DNA from: Methylophilaceae bacterium
GTDB taxonomy: Bacteria > Pseudomonadota > Gammaproteobacteria > Burkholderiales > Methylophilaceae
Reading direction: 5' to 3'
DNA: 58,890 nt
NCBI GenBank assembly: GCA_947379975.1
Contig: CANCPF010000008.1
Span: 1-58,890 of the forward strand
Part shown: one piece after another, positions 7,905 to 16,534 of the stretch
Layout of the letters: each line of letters opens with the position of its first letter
Numbering within the stretch: the stretch's first letter is position 1
The notes under the pieces: generated by a model
Database searches by the model: none
Seen by the model: the letters and a program-made list of their open reading frames with translations, nothing else
Told to the model about the DNA's origin: nothing
Position numbers and translations under genes: made by a program

Positions 7905-9227
7905 ATGAAAATAATGAAGCCTATTAAGAGATACGTGCACCTTATTGGTGCTGCGCACAAACTGCGTCTAATTTGTAGCTCACAAAAAACAGTTGGTCTA
8001 AAAATAATTACAGGTTGGTTTTTGCTCTGCTTGGCCATGCCAACTCATGCGGCTCCAGTATTTACCCTTAACGAGTTGACTGCTGCGGCATTGAAAAATA
8101 ACCCTACCATGTTAATTTCTCAGGCACGGCAAGATGCTGCCTTGGCTGGTCTGACCACCGCACGGGCGTATATAAACCCTGAAGTTGAGTTTGGTGCAGG
8201 TCCAACAAGCTATCGTAACGGCAGTAGCGAAGTAAAAAGTAACTGGGGCTTGGCACTATCCCAGCCATTAGAATTTGGCTCGCTACGCGAGGCGCGTCAA
8301 TCGCTGGCTGAGACCGGTATTCAATCAGCAGAAGTGGGCGGTGAGCTTACACAAGCCGCACTTAAAAACCGTGTAAGAACTGCTTTTTATCAAGTTATTC
8401 AGCGACAGTCATTTCTAGAATTAGTCGAAAATGATAAAAAATTACTTGAACAAATACTCGATAAAGTAGCCTTGCGCGTTAAGGTTGGAGAGTCGCCACG
8501 TTATGAGCTGATTAAAGCTGAAACCGAGCTACTAGCAGTAGAGCGCGATTATCAATCCGCTAAAATCCGTATTGAAGAAAGTAAAGGGATGCTGAGAGGT
8601 TTGATTGGCAATTCTATCCCCGTGCAATTTGAACTACGCGGCGTTCTACCATCCAATAGTCAGCTTGAATCATTAGATTCGTTGCAGGCTAAAATTCCAA
8701 ACAGTCCTTTTATTCGTCAAGCGCAGCAGTTAAATAAAAGCGCTGAAGCTAAATTAAGGCTAGAGCAGCAGTTGCGTAATCCAGGCTTAACCTTAAAAGC
8801 CGGTGTTAATCAGGATCCTGATTTAACCAGTTTTAGGATTGGCGTTGCCATTCCACTGCCGCTCTGGAGTCGGCGCGAAGGTCAAATAGCCGAAGCCGCT
8901 GCGGGCATGATGCAAGCACAGTCTCAGCTAGATAACGAAGATTTAACTTTGCAAAGAGAATTGGAGTCTGGCTATCAGCGCTACCAAATCGCGCGTCAGC
9001 AATTGGCCGCTTATGAGTCTGGGTTATTAGCGCGTGCGGAATCTGTTTTGAAAGTGGCCGAGTCAGGCTACCGGTATGGTGAGCGGGGCATACTTGATTA
9101 TTTGGATGCGCAACGTACTTATCGTGCCGTGCGTAAAGACCACCTTGCGGCTGTATATGATTTGATTGTTTCTGTACTTGAAATAGAACGCTTACTTGGC
9201 ACTGAATTGCTAGAGGAAAAACTGTGA
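7905..9227 (+). CDS. czcC: Outer-membrane factor of RND metal efflux (CzcC-like)
   Basis: This 440-residue protein belongs to the TolC/OEP family that forms the outer-membrane exit duct of tripartite efflux pumps. After a long N-terminus with a hydrophobic core (IITGWFLLCLAMPTHA, cleavage near residue 50) come two OEP repeats: FTLNELTAAALKNNPTM opens the first, and helices rich in Q, E, R and A follow. GLALSQPLEFGSLREARQ and VAIPLPLWSRREGQ are the paired strand-turn segments typical of CzcC/CusC. Translation is coupled to the next gene: the GTG start of czcB overlaps its stop codon. Confidence 0.9.
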   Translation: MKIMKPIKRYVHLIGAAHKLRLICSSQKTVGLKIITGWFLLCLAMPTHAAPVFTLNELTAAALKNNPTMLISQARQDAALAGLTTARAYINPEVEFGAGPTSYRNGSSEVKSNWGLALSQPLEFGSLREARQSLAETGIQSAEVGGELTQAALKNRVRTAFYQVIQRQSFLELVENDKKLLEQILDKVALRVKVGESPRYELIKAETELLAVERDYQSAKIRIEESKGMLRGLIGNSIPVQFELRGVLPSNSQLESLDSLQAKIPNSPFIRQAQQLNKSAEAKLRLEQQLRNPGLTLKAGVNQDPDLTSFRIGVAIPLPLWSRREGQIAEAAAGMMQAQSQLDNEDLTLQRELESGYQRYQIARQQLAAYESGLLARAESVLKVAESGYRYGERGILDYLDAQRTYRAVRKDHLAAVYDLIVSVLEIERLLGTELLEEKL

Positions 9228-10378
9228 ATATACTTAAAATAACAACGGCTTTAATGATGTTTGGCGCATTGGCACTGGCTGGCTGTGGTGATGGAAAAGA
9301 TAGCGCTAAAAAAACGCCTGTTAAGGTAATAAATGATCCTAATCTAGTAAAAACTACACCAGAGCTAGAGCAGCGATTAAAACTAGTACGTGTGGCAAAT
9401 GTTGAGATGCGCGAAATAATTCGAATTCCGGGCAGCATTAGTGTGGATGAGCAGCGTATTGCGCGTATAGGTGCGGCAGTGGTTGGACGCATCACCGACA
9501 TCAATGTGATTTTGGGTCAAGATGTTAAAAAAGGAGAGGTGCTGGCTACGCTAAACAGTACCGAGCTGGCGCAAAACCAACTGGTGTTTATAAAAGCACG
9601 TCAGCAGATTCAGCTACAGACTAAAGCTGTAGAACGCGCGCAATTATTGCTTAATGCGGATGTGATTGGCGCGGCAGAATTGCAGCGCAGAGAGGTTGAG
9701 TTGGCGGGTGCAAAGGCTGAACTTAATGCAACGCGTGATCAATTGCAAGTGTTGGGTATGTCTGACAAAGCGATTGCTGAGCTTGAACGGACTAATAATA
9801 TTCGCTCTGTAAGCTCAGTCACGGCAAGATTAGGCGGAACCGTCATTAGCCGAAAAGTGAATTTAGGCCAAGTAGTGCAGCCGGCGGATGAGTTATTTAT
9901 TGTGGCTGATTTGTCACATGTTTGGGCCGTTGCTGAAGTGCCAGAACGCCAAGCGGAATTGATTCAAAAAGGGCTGGAAGTCACGGTTGAAATTCCTGCA
10001 TATGGTGATAAGCAGATTACAGGTAAATTAATTTACGTCGGTGAAACGGTTGATCCGCTCACCCGGACAGTTAGTGTACGCATGGATTTAAACAACAGCG
10101 ATAAGCTCATTAAGCCAGAAATGTTAGCAACGATGCTAATACGCTCAAATCCAGTGACCCGTTTAGCGATTCCAACTGAGGCGGTCGTGCGCGAGAATAA
10201 CCAGGACCATGTGTTTGTTCAGATCGGCCCAAATCAATATCGCTTAAGACCCGTTAAACTTGGCCCTGCTTATGAAGGCATGCGTCCAGTAATTAGCGAT
10301 TTAGTTGAGACCGATACCATTGTTTCTACTGGCGCTTTCCACCTTAACAGTCAACGTAAAGTTAAGGAATTAGAATAA
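9224..10378 (+). CDS. czcB: Periplasmic adaptor of RND metal efflux (CzcB-like)
   Basis: This is a 384-residue membrane fusion protein that bridges the inner-membrane pump and the outer-membrane duct. It starts with GTG, preceded by AGAGGA, and overlaps the czcC stop by four bases. The N-terminus carries a lipobox (LALAGC), so the protein is lipid-anchored in the periplasm. Recognisable parts are the split lipoyl domain (GRITDINVILGQDVKKGEVLATL and LGGTVISRKVNLGQVV), an intervening coiled coil of about 80 residues, and the beta-barrel domain (VWAVAEVPE). It lacks the histidine-rich N-terminus of some CzcB proteins. The czcA start overlaps its stop codon. Confidence 0.92.
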   Translation: MNILKITTALMMFGALALAGCGDGKDSAKKTPVKVINDPNLVKTTPELEQRLKLVRVANVEMREIIRIPGSISVDEQRIARIGAAVVGRITDINVILGQDVKKGEVLATLNSTELAQNQLVFIKARQQIQLQTKAVERAQLLLNADVIGAAELQRREVELAGAKAELNATRDQLQVLGMSDKAIAELERTNNIRSVSSVTARLGGTVISRKVNLGQVVQPADELFIVADLSHVWAVAEVPERQAELIQKGLEVTVEIPAYGDKQITGKLIYVGETVDPLTRTVSVRMDLNNSDKLIKPEMLATMLIRSNPVTRLAIPTEAVVRENNQDHVFVQIGPNQYRLRPVKLGPAYEGMRPVISDLVETDTIVSTGAFHLNSQRKVKELE

Positions 10379-13300
10379 TGATAGAAGCATTAATTCGCGC
10401 TGCTTTAAGGCAGCGCATCATTGTTGTTGTTGTGGCCGTTGCCATGTTGGTGTTTGGTCTTTATGCTGCGCAAAATCTGTCGGTTGATGCTTTCCCTGAT
10501 GTGACTAACGTGCAGGTGCAGATTGCCACACCAGCCACCGGAAAATCACCGGAAGAAGTCGAGCGTTTTATCACGGTGCCGCTAGAAATTGCCATGACAG
10601 GTTTGCCTGGTCTGGTCGAAATGCGTTCACTTAATAAAAACAGTCTGTCACTTATTACGCTGGTTTTTAAAGATGATGTGAATGTTTACTTTGCGCGCCA
10701 GCTAGTAATGGAGCGGATGATGGAGGCAGTCGGGCGTATGCCTAAAGGTATTATGCCAGTGTTAGGGCCAGTTTCTACGGGTTTGGGTGAGGTTTATCAG
10801 TTCACATTGGATAGGCCTGATGATGGTGACCGCACACTCACACAAGCTGAACTTACCGAACGCAGAACTGTGCAAGATTGGGTAGTGCGACCTTTATTAC
10901 GCGGCATTCCGGGTGTCGCAGAAATTAACTCGCAAGGTGGCTACGTTAAACAATATCAAGTGCTGGTTAATCCTGATCGCATGATGCATTACGGGCTTAA
11001 GCTGCAAGATATATACAACGCTTTGGCCAATAACAATGCCAATAGTGGCGGTGGCGTTTTACCTCAATTCGCCGAGCAATATTTAATTCGCGGTGTAGGC
11101 TTAATTCAGACTTTAGATGATATTCGCGACATCGTACTCAAAGAGCAGGGCGCTGTGCCGGTGCGTATGCGTGATATTGCTGACGTTGAGTTGGGTCATG
11201 AAGTTAGAGTCGGTGCCATTGTTAAAAATGGCGTGACTGAATCTGTGGGCGGTATTGTGTTGATGATGCGTGGTGGTAATGCCAAGCAGGTTGTTAGTTT
11301 GGTTAAGGCGCGGGTACAGGAAATTAATGAAAAAGGTATGTTGCCAGATGGTTTGCAAATAAAACCTTACTATGACCGTAGTGAACTGGTCGATGCCTCA
11401 TTGCATACCGTTACTAAGGTGCTGATTGAAGGCGTGTTATTGGTCATTGTTATTCTATTCCTGTTCTTGGGCGATGTTCGCTCTAGTTTGATTGTTGTTA
11501 GTACTTTGATTTTAACGCCACTCATCACCTTTGCCGCGATGAATTATTTCGGTATTTCTGCGAACTTGATGTCCTTAGGTGGCCTCGCTATTGCCATTGG
11601 TTTGATGGTCGACGGTTCTGTGGTTGTGGTCGAGAATGCTTACCATCATTTAGGTCACCGACAAGATGAAAGTAAAATCCGTGTAGTGTTAGAAGCTGCA
11701 ACGGAAGTTGGCACGCCGGTACTATTTGGCGTTGGTATTATTATTTTGGTTTTCTTGCCGCTTATGACTTTAGAAGGCATGGAAGGCAAAATGTTTGCAC
11801 CGCTGGCTTTTACTATTGCTATTGCCTTGTTTGTGTCGTTAGTGCTTTCGCTCACATTATCGCCTGTCCTTTGCTCTTATTTACTCAAAGGCGGTAGTGG
11901 TGCGGACACCAAGTTTATTAGTGCCATTAAGCGGCCTTACATGAAAATGTTGCATTGGTCTTTGCAGCATCAAAAGAAAACCATATCAGCAGCAGCAGGT
12001 TTGTTTGTTGCAACGCTGGTGTTAGTACCGTTATTGGGCATGTCTTTTATACCAGAAATGAAAGAAGGCTCAATTGTGCCTGGTATCAATCGTATGCCGA
12101 ATATTTCCTTGGAAGAATCCATTAAGATGGAATCTGAGGCCATGAAATTAATCATGGACAAGGTGCCAGGTGTGCTTTCTGCTGTTTCTGGTGTGGGGCG
12201 CGGAGAAAGTCCTGCAGACTCACAGGGGCAAAATGAATCTACGCCTATTATTAGCCTGAAACCACGTAGCGAATGGCCCGCTGGTTGGACGCAAGATGAT
12301 ATTGCCGAACGTATGCAAAGCGTGCTAACAGCAGGCTTGCCCGGCGTGCAGATTGTGATGGCACAGCCTATTTCTGATCGTGTAGACGAGCTTTTGACCG
12401 GCGTTAGGTCTGATGTGGCGGTGAAAGTCTTTGGCGATGATATGGGCGTACTTAAAGCTAAAGCCGAGGAAATATCTCGTGTTGCTGCCAGCGTACAAGG
12501 TGCCACTGATCTAAAAGTAGAAAAAGTATCTGGTCAGCAATATCTGAATATCACCATCGATCGTCAAGCCATTGCGCGACATGGCATAAATGTTGCCGAT
12601 GTGCAGGATTTAATTGAGACCGCTGTAGGTGGAAAAATTGCCACTGAAGTGTTTGAAGGGCAACGTCGCTTTAGTGCTGCGGTACGTTTTCCTGAAACGT
12701 TCCGTAATCAGGTAGATGCTATTTCAAATATTGTAGTGACTTCACCCAACGGTTCAAGAGTTGCACTTCGTGATTTGGCCGCCATTGAGGTGCTTGATGG
12801 ACCAGCGCAAATTAGCCGTGAGCTAGGCAAACGCCGCATTGTGGTCGGCATTAATGTTAAAGACCGTGATTTAGGTGGTTTTGTATCCGAGTTAAAAACG
12901 GAGTTAGATAAAAAACTGAAGTTACCAGATGGTTATTATCTAGAGTACGGCGGACAGTTCCAAAACATGGAGCGTGCGATGGGACATCTTAAGATGATTA
13001 TCCCTGTGACTATTTTGGCTATTTTCTTCTTACTTTTCCTATTGTTTAAGTCACTCCGATTCGCCACTCTGCTTATTATGGTGCTGCCTTTCGCTTCTAT
13101 GGGTGGCGTTATTGCACTGTTCGTTACCGGTGAATATCTGTCAGTCCCAGCATCGGTTGGCTTTATTGCGCTATGGGGAATCGCTGTTTTAAATGGCGTG
13201 GTGCTGGTGTCTTATATTCACAGCTTACGCATAGAAGGTTTGAGTCAGATGGAGGCTATTGTCCAAGGTTGTAGTCAACGATTTAGACCAGTAATGATGA

Positions 13301-13479
13301 CGGCTACGGTTGCAATGTTAGGCTTAGTGCCGTTTCTTTTTGCCACTGGGCCTGGCTCAGAAGTGCAGAAGCCACTGGCTATTGTTGTGATTGGTGGGTT
13401 AATTACCTCTACATTGTTAACGCTTGTGGTGCTACCAACCCTGTACAGATTGTTTGAAGAGCCTAACATTGAGGCTTAA
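10378..13479 (+). CDS. czcA: Heavy-metal RND efflux pump (CzcA family)
   Basis: This 1033-residue inner-membrane proton-driven pump belongs to the heavy-metal RND group. It has the duplicated RND plan: a first helix (IIVVVVAVAMLVFGLY), a periplasmic porter domain opening with DVTNVQVQIATPATGKSPEEVE, then helices 2-6, and the same again in the second half. The helix-4 signature at 406-420 reads A-I-G, D-G-S, V-E-N. Typical Zn/Co/Cd CzcA pumps have D-F-G and D-G-A there, so the exported metal cannot be assumed to be zinc. CusA-type copper pumps use D-A-A, which is also different. It forms one complex with the products of czcB and czcC. Confidence 0.93.
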   Translation: MIEALIRAALRQRIIVVVVAVAMLVFGLYAAQNLSVDAFPDVTNVQVQIATPATGKSPEEVERFITVPLEIAMTGLPGLVEMRSLNKNSLSLITLVFKDDVNVYFARQLVMERMMEAVGRMPKGIMPVLGPVSTGLGEVYQFTLDRPDDGDRTLTQAELTERRTVQDWVVRPLLRGIPGVAEINSQGGYVKQYQVLVNPDRMMHYGLKLQDIYNALANNNANSGGGVLPQFAEQYLIRGVGLIQTLDDIRDIVLKEQGAVPVRMRDIADVELGHEVRVGAIVKNGVTESVGGIVLMMRGGNAKQVVSLVKARVQEINEKGMLPDGLQIKPYYDRSELVDASLHTVTKVLIEGVLLVIVILFLFLGDVRSSLIVVSTLILTPLITFAAMNYFGISANLMSLGGLAIAIGLMVDGSVVVVENAYHHLGHRQDESKIRVVLEAATEVGTPVLFGVGIIILVFLPLMTLEGMEGKMFAPLAFTIAIALFVSLVLSLTLSPVLCSYLLKGGSGADTKFISAIKRPYMKMLHWSLQHQKKTISAAAGLFVATLVLVPLLGMSFIPEMKEGSIVPGINRMPNISLEESIKMESEAMKLIMDKVPGVLSAVSGVGRGESPADSQGQNESTPIISLKPRSEWPAGWTQDDIAERMQSVLTAGLPGVQIVMAQPISDRVDELLTGVRSDVAVKVFGDDMGVLKAKAEEISRVAASVQGATDLKVEKVSGQQYLNITIDRQAIARHGINVADVQDLIETAVGGKIATEVFEGQRRFSAAVRFPETFRNQVDAISNIVVTSPNGSRVALRDLAAIEVLDGPAQISRELGKRRIVVGINVKDRDLGGFVSELKTELDKKLKLPDGYYLEYGGQFQNMERAMGHLKMIIPVTILAIFFLLFLLFKSLRFATLLIMVLPFASMGGVIALFVTGEYLSVPASVGFIALWGIAVLNGVVLVSYIHSLRIEGLSQMEAIVQGCSQRFRPVMMTATVAMLGLVPFLFATGPGSEVQKPLAIVVIGGLITSTLLTLVVLPTLYRLFEEPNIEA

Positions 13480-13490
13480 GGAGATTTGAA

Positions 13491-13826
13491 ATGAAAGAAG
13501 TAAAAGCAATTATTCAGCCGCATCGATTACCAAAAATCAGATCGGCTTTGCGTAATATTAAAAATTTCCCCGGCATGACCGTGACCAAAGTAGACGGTTG
13601 CGGCCATCATGTGGCTAAACCAGCTCAGGGTGTTCGCGAGGAATTGACTGATTACAGCCCAAAAGTTCGCATTGAAATGGTGCTAACAGATGATTTACTA
13701 GAAGGTATTTTGCAAATATTAGTTGAGGTGGGCCATACTGGTCAGCCCGGAGATGGTATTGTTTGGGTCACGCCGGTAGAGCGTATGATTCGGCTGTCAG
13801 AAAAAATCACCGTCGCAGATTGCTAG
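13491..13826 (+). CDS. PII-like signalling protein of the RND-associated group
   Basis: This 111-residue protein has the PII (GlnB/GlnK) fold: MKEVKAIIQP, the T-loop region, then PKVRIEMVL and TGQPGDGIVWV, the nucleotide-binding B-loop area. It differs from nitrogen-sensing PII at the key T-loop site: aligned with E. coli GlnB, Tyr51, the uridylylation site, is Glu51 here. A group called PII-NG has been described next to heavy-metal RND operons, and this gene fits by position: it follows czcA by 11 bases with a strong AAGGAG site. It probably senses a nucleotide and modulates the pump or its expression rather than nitrogen metabolism. Confidence 0.87.
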   Translation: MKEVKAIIQPHRLPKIRSALRNIKNFPGMTVTKVDGCGHHVAKPAQGVREELTDYSPKVRIEMVLTDDLLEGILQILVEVGHTGQPGDGIVWVTPVERMIRLSEKITVADC

Positions 13827-13858
13827 CTAACTGTCATCAATTATTAAAGAAGTGATGC

Positions 13859-13901
13859 AAAAAAATCCCTCTCGACCAATATGGTAGTGAGGGATTTTTT
13901 T
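13859..13901. terminator. Bidirectional terminator after the czc operon
   Basis: An A-run and TCCCTC (13866-13871) pair with GAGGGA (13889-13894) and a T-run. An inner ACCA/TGGT pair caps the stem, with small internal loops. It serves both the PII-like gene on the plus strand and hemE on the minus strand. Confidence 0.88.
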
Positions 13902-13915
13902 GTGCTTATGTAATA

Positions 13916-14980
13916 TTACTTATGATATTGTTTGCTGTGTTCTCTTACGGCCGCCAGCATCGCTGCGGCGTTCTCTGGTGGCGTCCATTGTGTAATGCCA
14001 TGTCCTAAGTTAAACACGTGGCCATTACCGTGACCATAGCTTTTCAGTACATTGGCTACTTCTTTTTCAATTGCTTCTGGCGTTGAAAGCAAAATAGCTG
14101 GATCTAAATTACCTTGGAGAGCTACTTTGTTACCTACACGCTGGCGCGCGCTACCAATATCTACCGCCCAATCTAGGCCTAGGGCATCTGCACCAATCTC
14201 AGCCTGCGCTTCTAACCATAGGGCGCCGCCTTTGGTGAATACAATGCTAGGCACTTTGCGGCCGTCATTGGTTTTGATTAAACCAGCCACAATTTTTTTC
14301 ATGTAATTGAGTGAAAACTCAATATAAGCATCATGAGAAAGCGCGCCGCCCCATGAGTCAAATATCATCACCGCTTGAGCACCTGCGGCGATTTGCGCGT
14401 TCAAATATTGAATCACCGTTTGTGCGGTGGTTTCTAAAATATGATGCAATAAATCTGGCCGTGCGTAAGCCATTTTTTTAATGGTTAAAAAGTCTGTGCC
14501 GCCTTTTCCTTCAACCATATAAGTGGCTAGCGTCCATGGGCTACCAGAAAAACCAATTAGCGGCACACGACCATTCAGTGTTTTACGAATTTCAGTGACC
14601 GCATCAAATACGTATTGTAGGCTCGCCATATCTGGCACGACTAACTTTTGAATATCTGCTTCTTCACGCAAAGTGCGTTCAAATTTTGGGCCTTCACCTT
14701 CTTCAAAATATAAGCCTAGACCCATTGCATCTGGCACGGTGAGAATGTCAGAGAATAAAATTGCTGCATCTAAAAGCGGATACCGATCTAGCGGTTGCAT
14801 GGTCACTTCAGTAGCAAAGCTAGGGCTTTTGCACAATTGTAAAAAGCTGCCTGCGGTTTTGCGGCTCTCGCGGTATTCTGGCAAATAACGGCCAGCTTGG
14901 CGCATCATCCACACTGGTGTGTAGTCGGTTGCTTCACGGTTTAAAGCGCGTAAGAAAGTATCGTTCTGTATTGCATTCAT
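13916..14980 (-). CDS. hemE: Uroporphyrinogen decarboxylase
   Basis: HemE removes four acetate carboxyl groups from uroporphyrinogen III to give coproporphyrinogen III in haem synthesis. The 354 residues match the normal length. Signatures are PVWMMRQAGRYLPEY near the N-terminus (substrate-binding arginines), the aspartate in ILFSDIL, GFSGSPWTLATYMVEG in the middle and NLGHGITQWTPPE near the C-terminus. The protein is a cytoplasmic homodimer. A separate terminator lies just upstream, so it is expressed apart from gltBD. Confidence 0.98.
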   Translation of the reverse strand: MNAIQNDTFLRALNREATDYTPVWMMRQAGRYLPEYRESRKTAGSFLQLCKSPSFATEVTMQPLDRYPLLDAAILFSDILTVPDAMGLGLYFEEGEGPKFERTLREEADIQKLVVPDMASLQYVFDAVTEIRKTLNGRVPLIGFSGSPWTLATYMVEGKGGTDFLTIKKMAYARPDLLHHILETTAQTVIQYLNAQIAAGAQAVMIFDSWGGALSHDAYIEFSLNYMKKIVAGLIKTNDGRKVPSIVFTKGGALWLEAQAEIGADALGLDWAVDIGSARQRVGNKVALQGNLDPAILLSTPEAIEKEVANVLKSYGHGNGHVFNLGHGITQWTPPENAAAMLAAVREHSKQYHK

Positions 14981-14994
14981 GTTGATTGCCTAAT

Positions 14995-15030
14995 AAAAAA
15001 GGACACAAAGAATTTCACTTTGCATCCTTT
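14995..15030 (-). terminator. Rho-independent terminator after gltD
   Basis: Read on the minus strand, AAAGGATGCAAAG pairs with CTTTGTGTCCTTT through two G-T wobble pairs across a seven-base loop, followed by a run of T. It lies between the gltD stop and the hemE start and would end the gltBD transcript. Confidence 0.8.
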
Positions 15031-15066
15031 GTTTTGTAATGTTTTCTTATGCTAAATGGTTGTGAT

Positions 15067-16494
15067 TTAACGCGGAAGTATTGAACTACCCATCAAGAAT
15101 TCGTCTACTGCACGCGCTGCCTGACGGCCTTCACGTATCGCCCAAACTACCAATGATTGTCCGCGACGGACATCGCCGGCAGCAAATACTTTGGCAATAT
15201 TTGTTTTGTAGCTTTCAGTACCTTCGGTTGCCGCTTTTGCATTTCCGCGGTTATCTTTTTCTACACCAAATGCCTCAAGCAATTTTTGCACCGGTGAAAC
15301 AAAACCCATCGCCAACAACACTAAATCGGCTTTAATGGTGAATTCGGTACCTGGCACTTCTACCATTTTTCCGTCTTTCCATTCTACTTTAGTGCCTTTT
15401 AAGGCAACCACTTTGCCATTTTCACCGATGAGTTCTTTGGTTGTAATAGACCAATCGCGGTGTGCGCCTTCTTCATGTGAGCTTGAAGTACGCATTTTGA
15501 TAGGCCAGTTAGGCCATACTAGTTCTTTATTTTCTTTTTCTGGCGGTTGTGGCATTAACTCAAATTGCGTAATTGATAATGCACCATGACGGTTAGAAGT
15601 ACCCACGCAGTCAGAGCCAGTATCGCCGCCACCAATCACAACAACGTTTTTATTAGTTGCCATCACTTGGTTGGCGACAGTATCGCCAGCGACCACTTTA
15701 TTTTGCGGTGTTAAAAAGTCCATCGCGTACATTACGCCATCTAGCTCGCGGCCTACCACGGGTAAATCACGCGGATGTTCTGCGCCACCAGCTAATACGA
15801 CGGCATCAAATTCAGCCAGCAAGTCGTCAGCCGCAACATTTTCGCCTACGTGTTGATTGACACGGAACTCAACGCCTTCAGCTTCCATCTGCTGCATGCG
15901 TCTATCGATGTGCGTTTTTTCCATTTTGAAATCTGGAATACCGTAGCGTAACAAGCCACCGACGCGGCTATTTTTTTCTAGCACTACAACGCTATGACCT
16001 ACGCGGGCTAATTGTTGTGCTGTGGCCAAACCAGCTGGGCCTGAGCCAACAACAGCGATTTTTTTACCAGTTTTATGGCTAGGAATTTGGGGTGTAACCC
16101 AATCATTTTCCCAAGCTTTGTCAATAATCGCGTGCTCAATCGATTTAATGCCGACAGCATCATCGTTAATATTAAGCGTACAAGCAGATTCGCAAGGTGC
16201 TGGACAAATGCGACCAGTAAACTCAGGGAAGTTATTGGTTGAATGCAATACATCAATAGCTGATTTCCAATCTTGGTTAAAAACCAAGTCGTTAAAATCA
16301 GGAATAATGTTATTCACTGGGCAACCCGTAGTGCAAAACGGAATGCCGCAGTCCATACAGCGCGCGCCTTGCTGTTTAGCTTGGTCATCGGTTAAATGCA
16401 ATACAAATTCTTTGTAGTTTTTAACACGATCAGTGACTGGCAAGTTTGCTTCTGCCAATCTTTCGTATTCCATGAAACCTGTTATTTTGCCCAT
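15067..16494 (-). CDS. gltD: Glutamate synthase small subunit
   Basis: The 475-residue beta subunit of NADPH-dependent GOGAT supplies electrons from NADPH to the large subunit. The N-terminal ferredoxin-like part has the cysteine pattern GARCMDCGIPFC and TTGCPVNN, which binds [4Fe-4S] clusters. It is followed by an FAD site (GKKIAVVGSGPAGLATAQQL) and an NADP site (VVVIGGGDTGSDC). The C-terminus (TNIAKVFAAGDVRRGQSLVVWAIREGR) closes the FAD domain. It follows gltB by 40 bases on the same strand. Confidence 0.97.
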   Translation of the reverse strand: MGKITGFMEYERLAEANLPVTDRVKNYKEFVLHLTDDQAKQQGARCMDCGIPFCTTGCPVNNIIPDFNDLVFNQDWKSAIDVLHSTNNFPEFTGRICPAPCESACTLNINDDAVGIKSIEHAIIDKAWENDWVTPQIPSHKTGKKIAVVGSGPAGLATAQQLARVGHSVVVLEKNSRVGGLLRYGIPDFKMEKTHIDRRMQQMEAEGVEFRVNQHVGENVAADDLLAEFDAVVLAGGAEHPRDLPVVGRELDGVMYAMDFLTPQNKVVAGDTVANQVMATNKNVVVIGGGDTGSDCVGTSNRHGALSITQFELMPQPPEKENKELVWPNWPIKMRTSSSHEEGAHRDWSITTKELIGENGKVVALKGTKVEWKDGKMVEVPGTEFTIKADLVLLAMGFVSPVQKLLEAFGVEKDNRGNAKAATEGTESYKTNIAKVFAAGDVRRGQSLVVWAIREGRQAARAVDEFLMGSSILPR

Positions 16495-16534
16495 ACTGTA
16501 AAACCTTTTCCTGTCGTTCTATTTAACGATTTTT

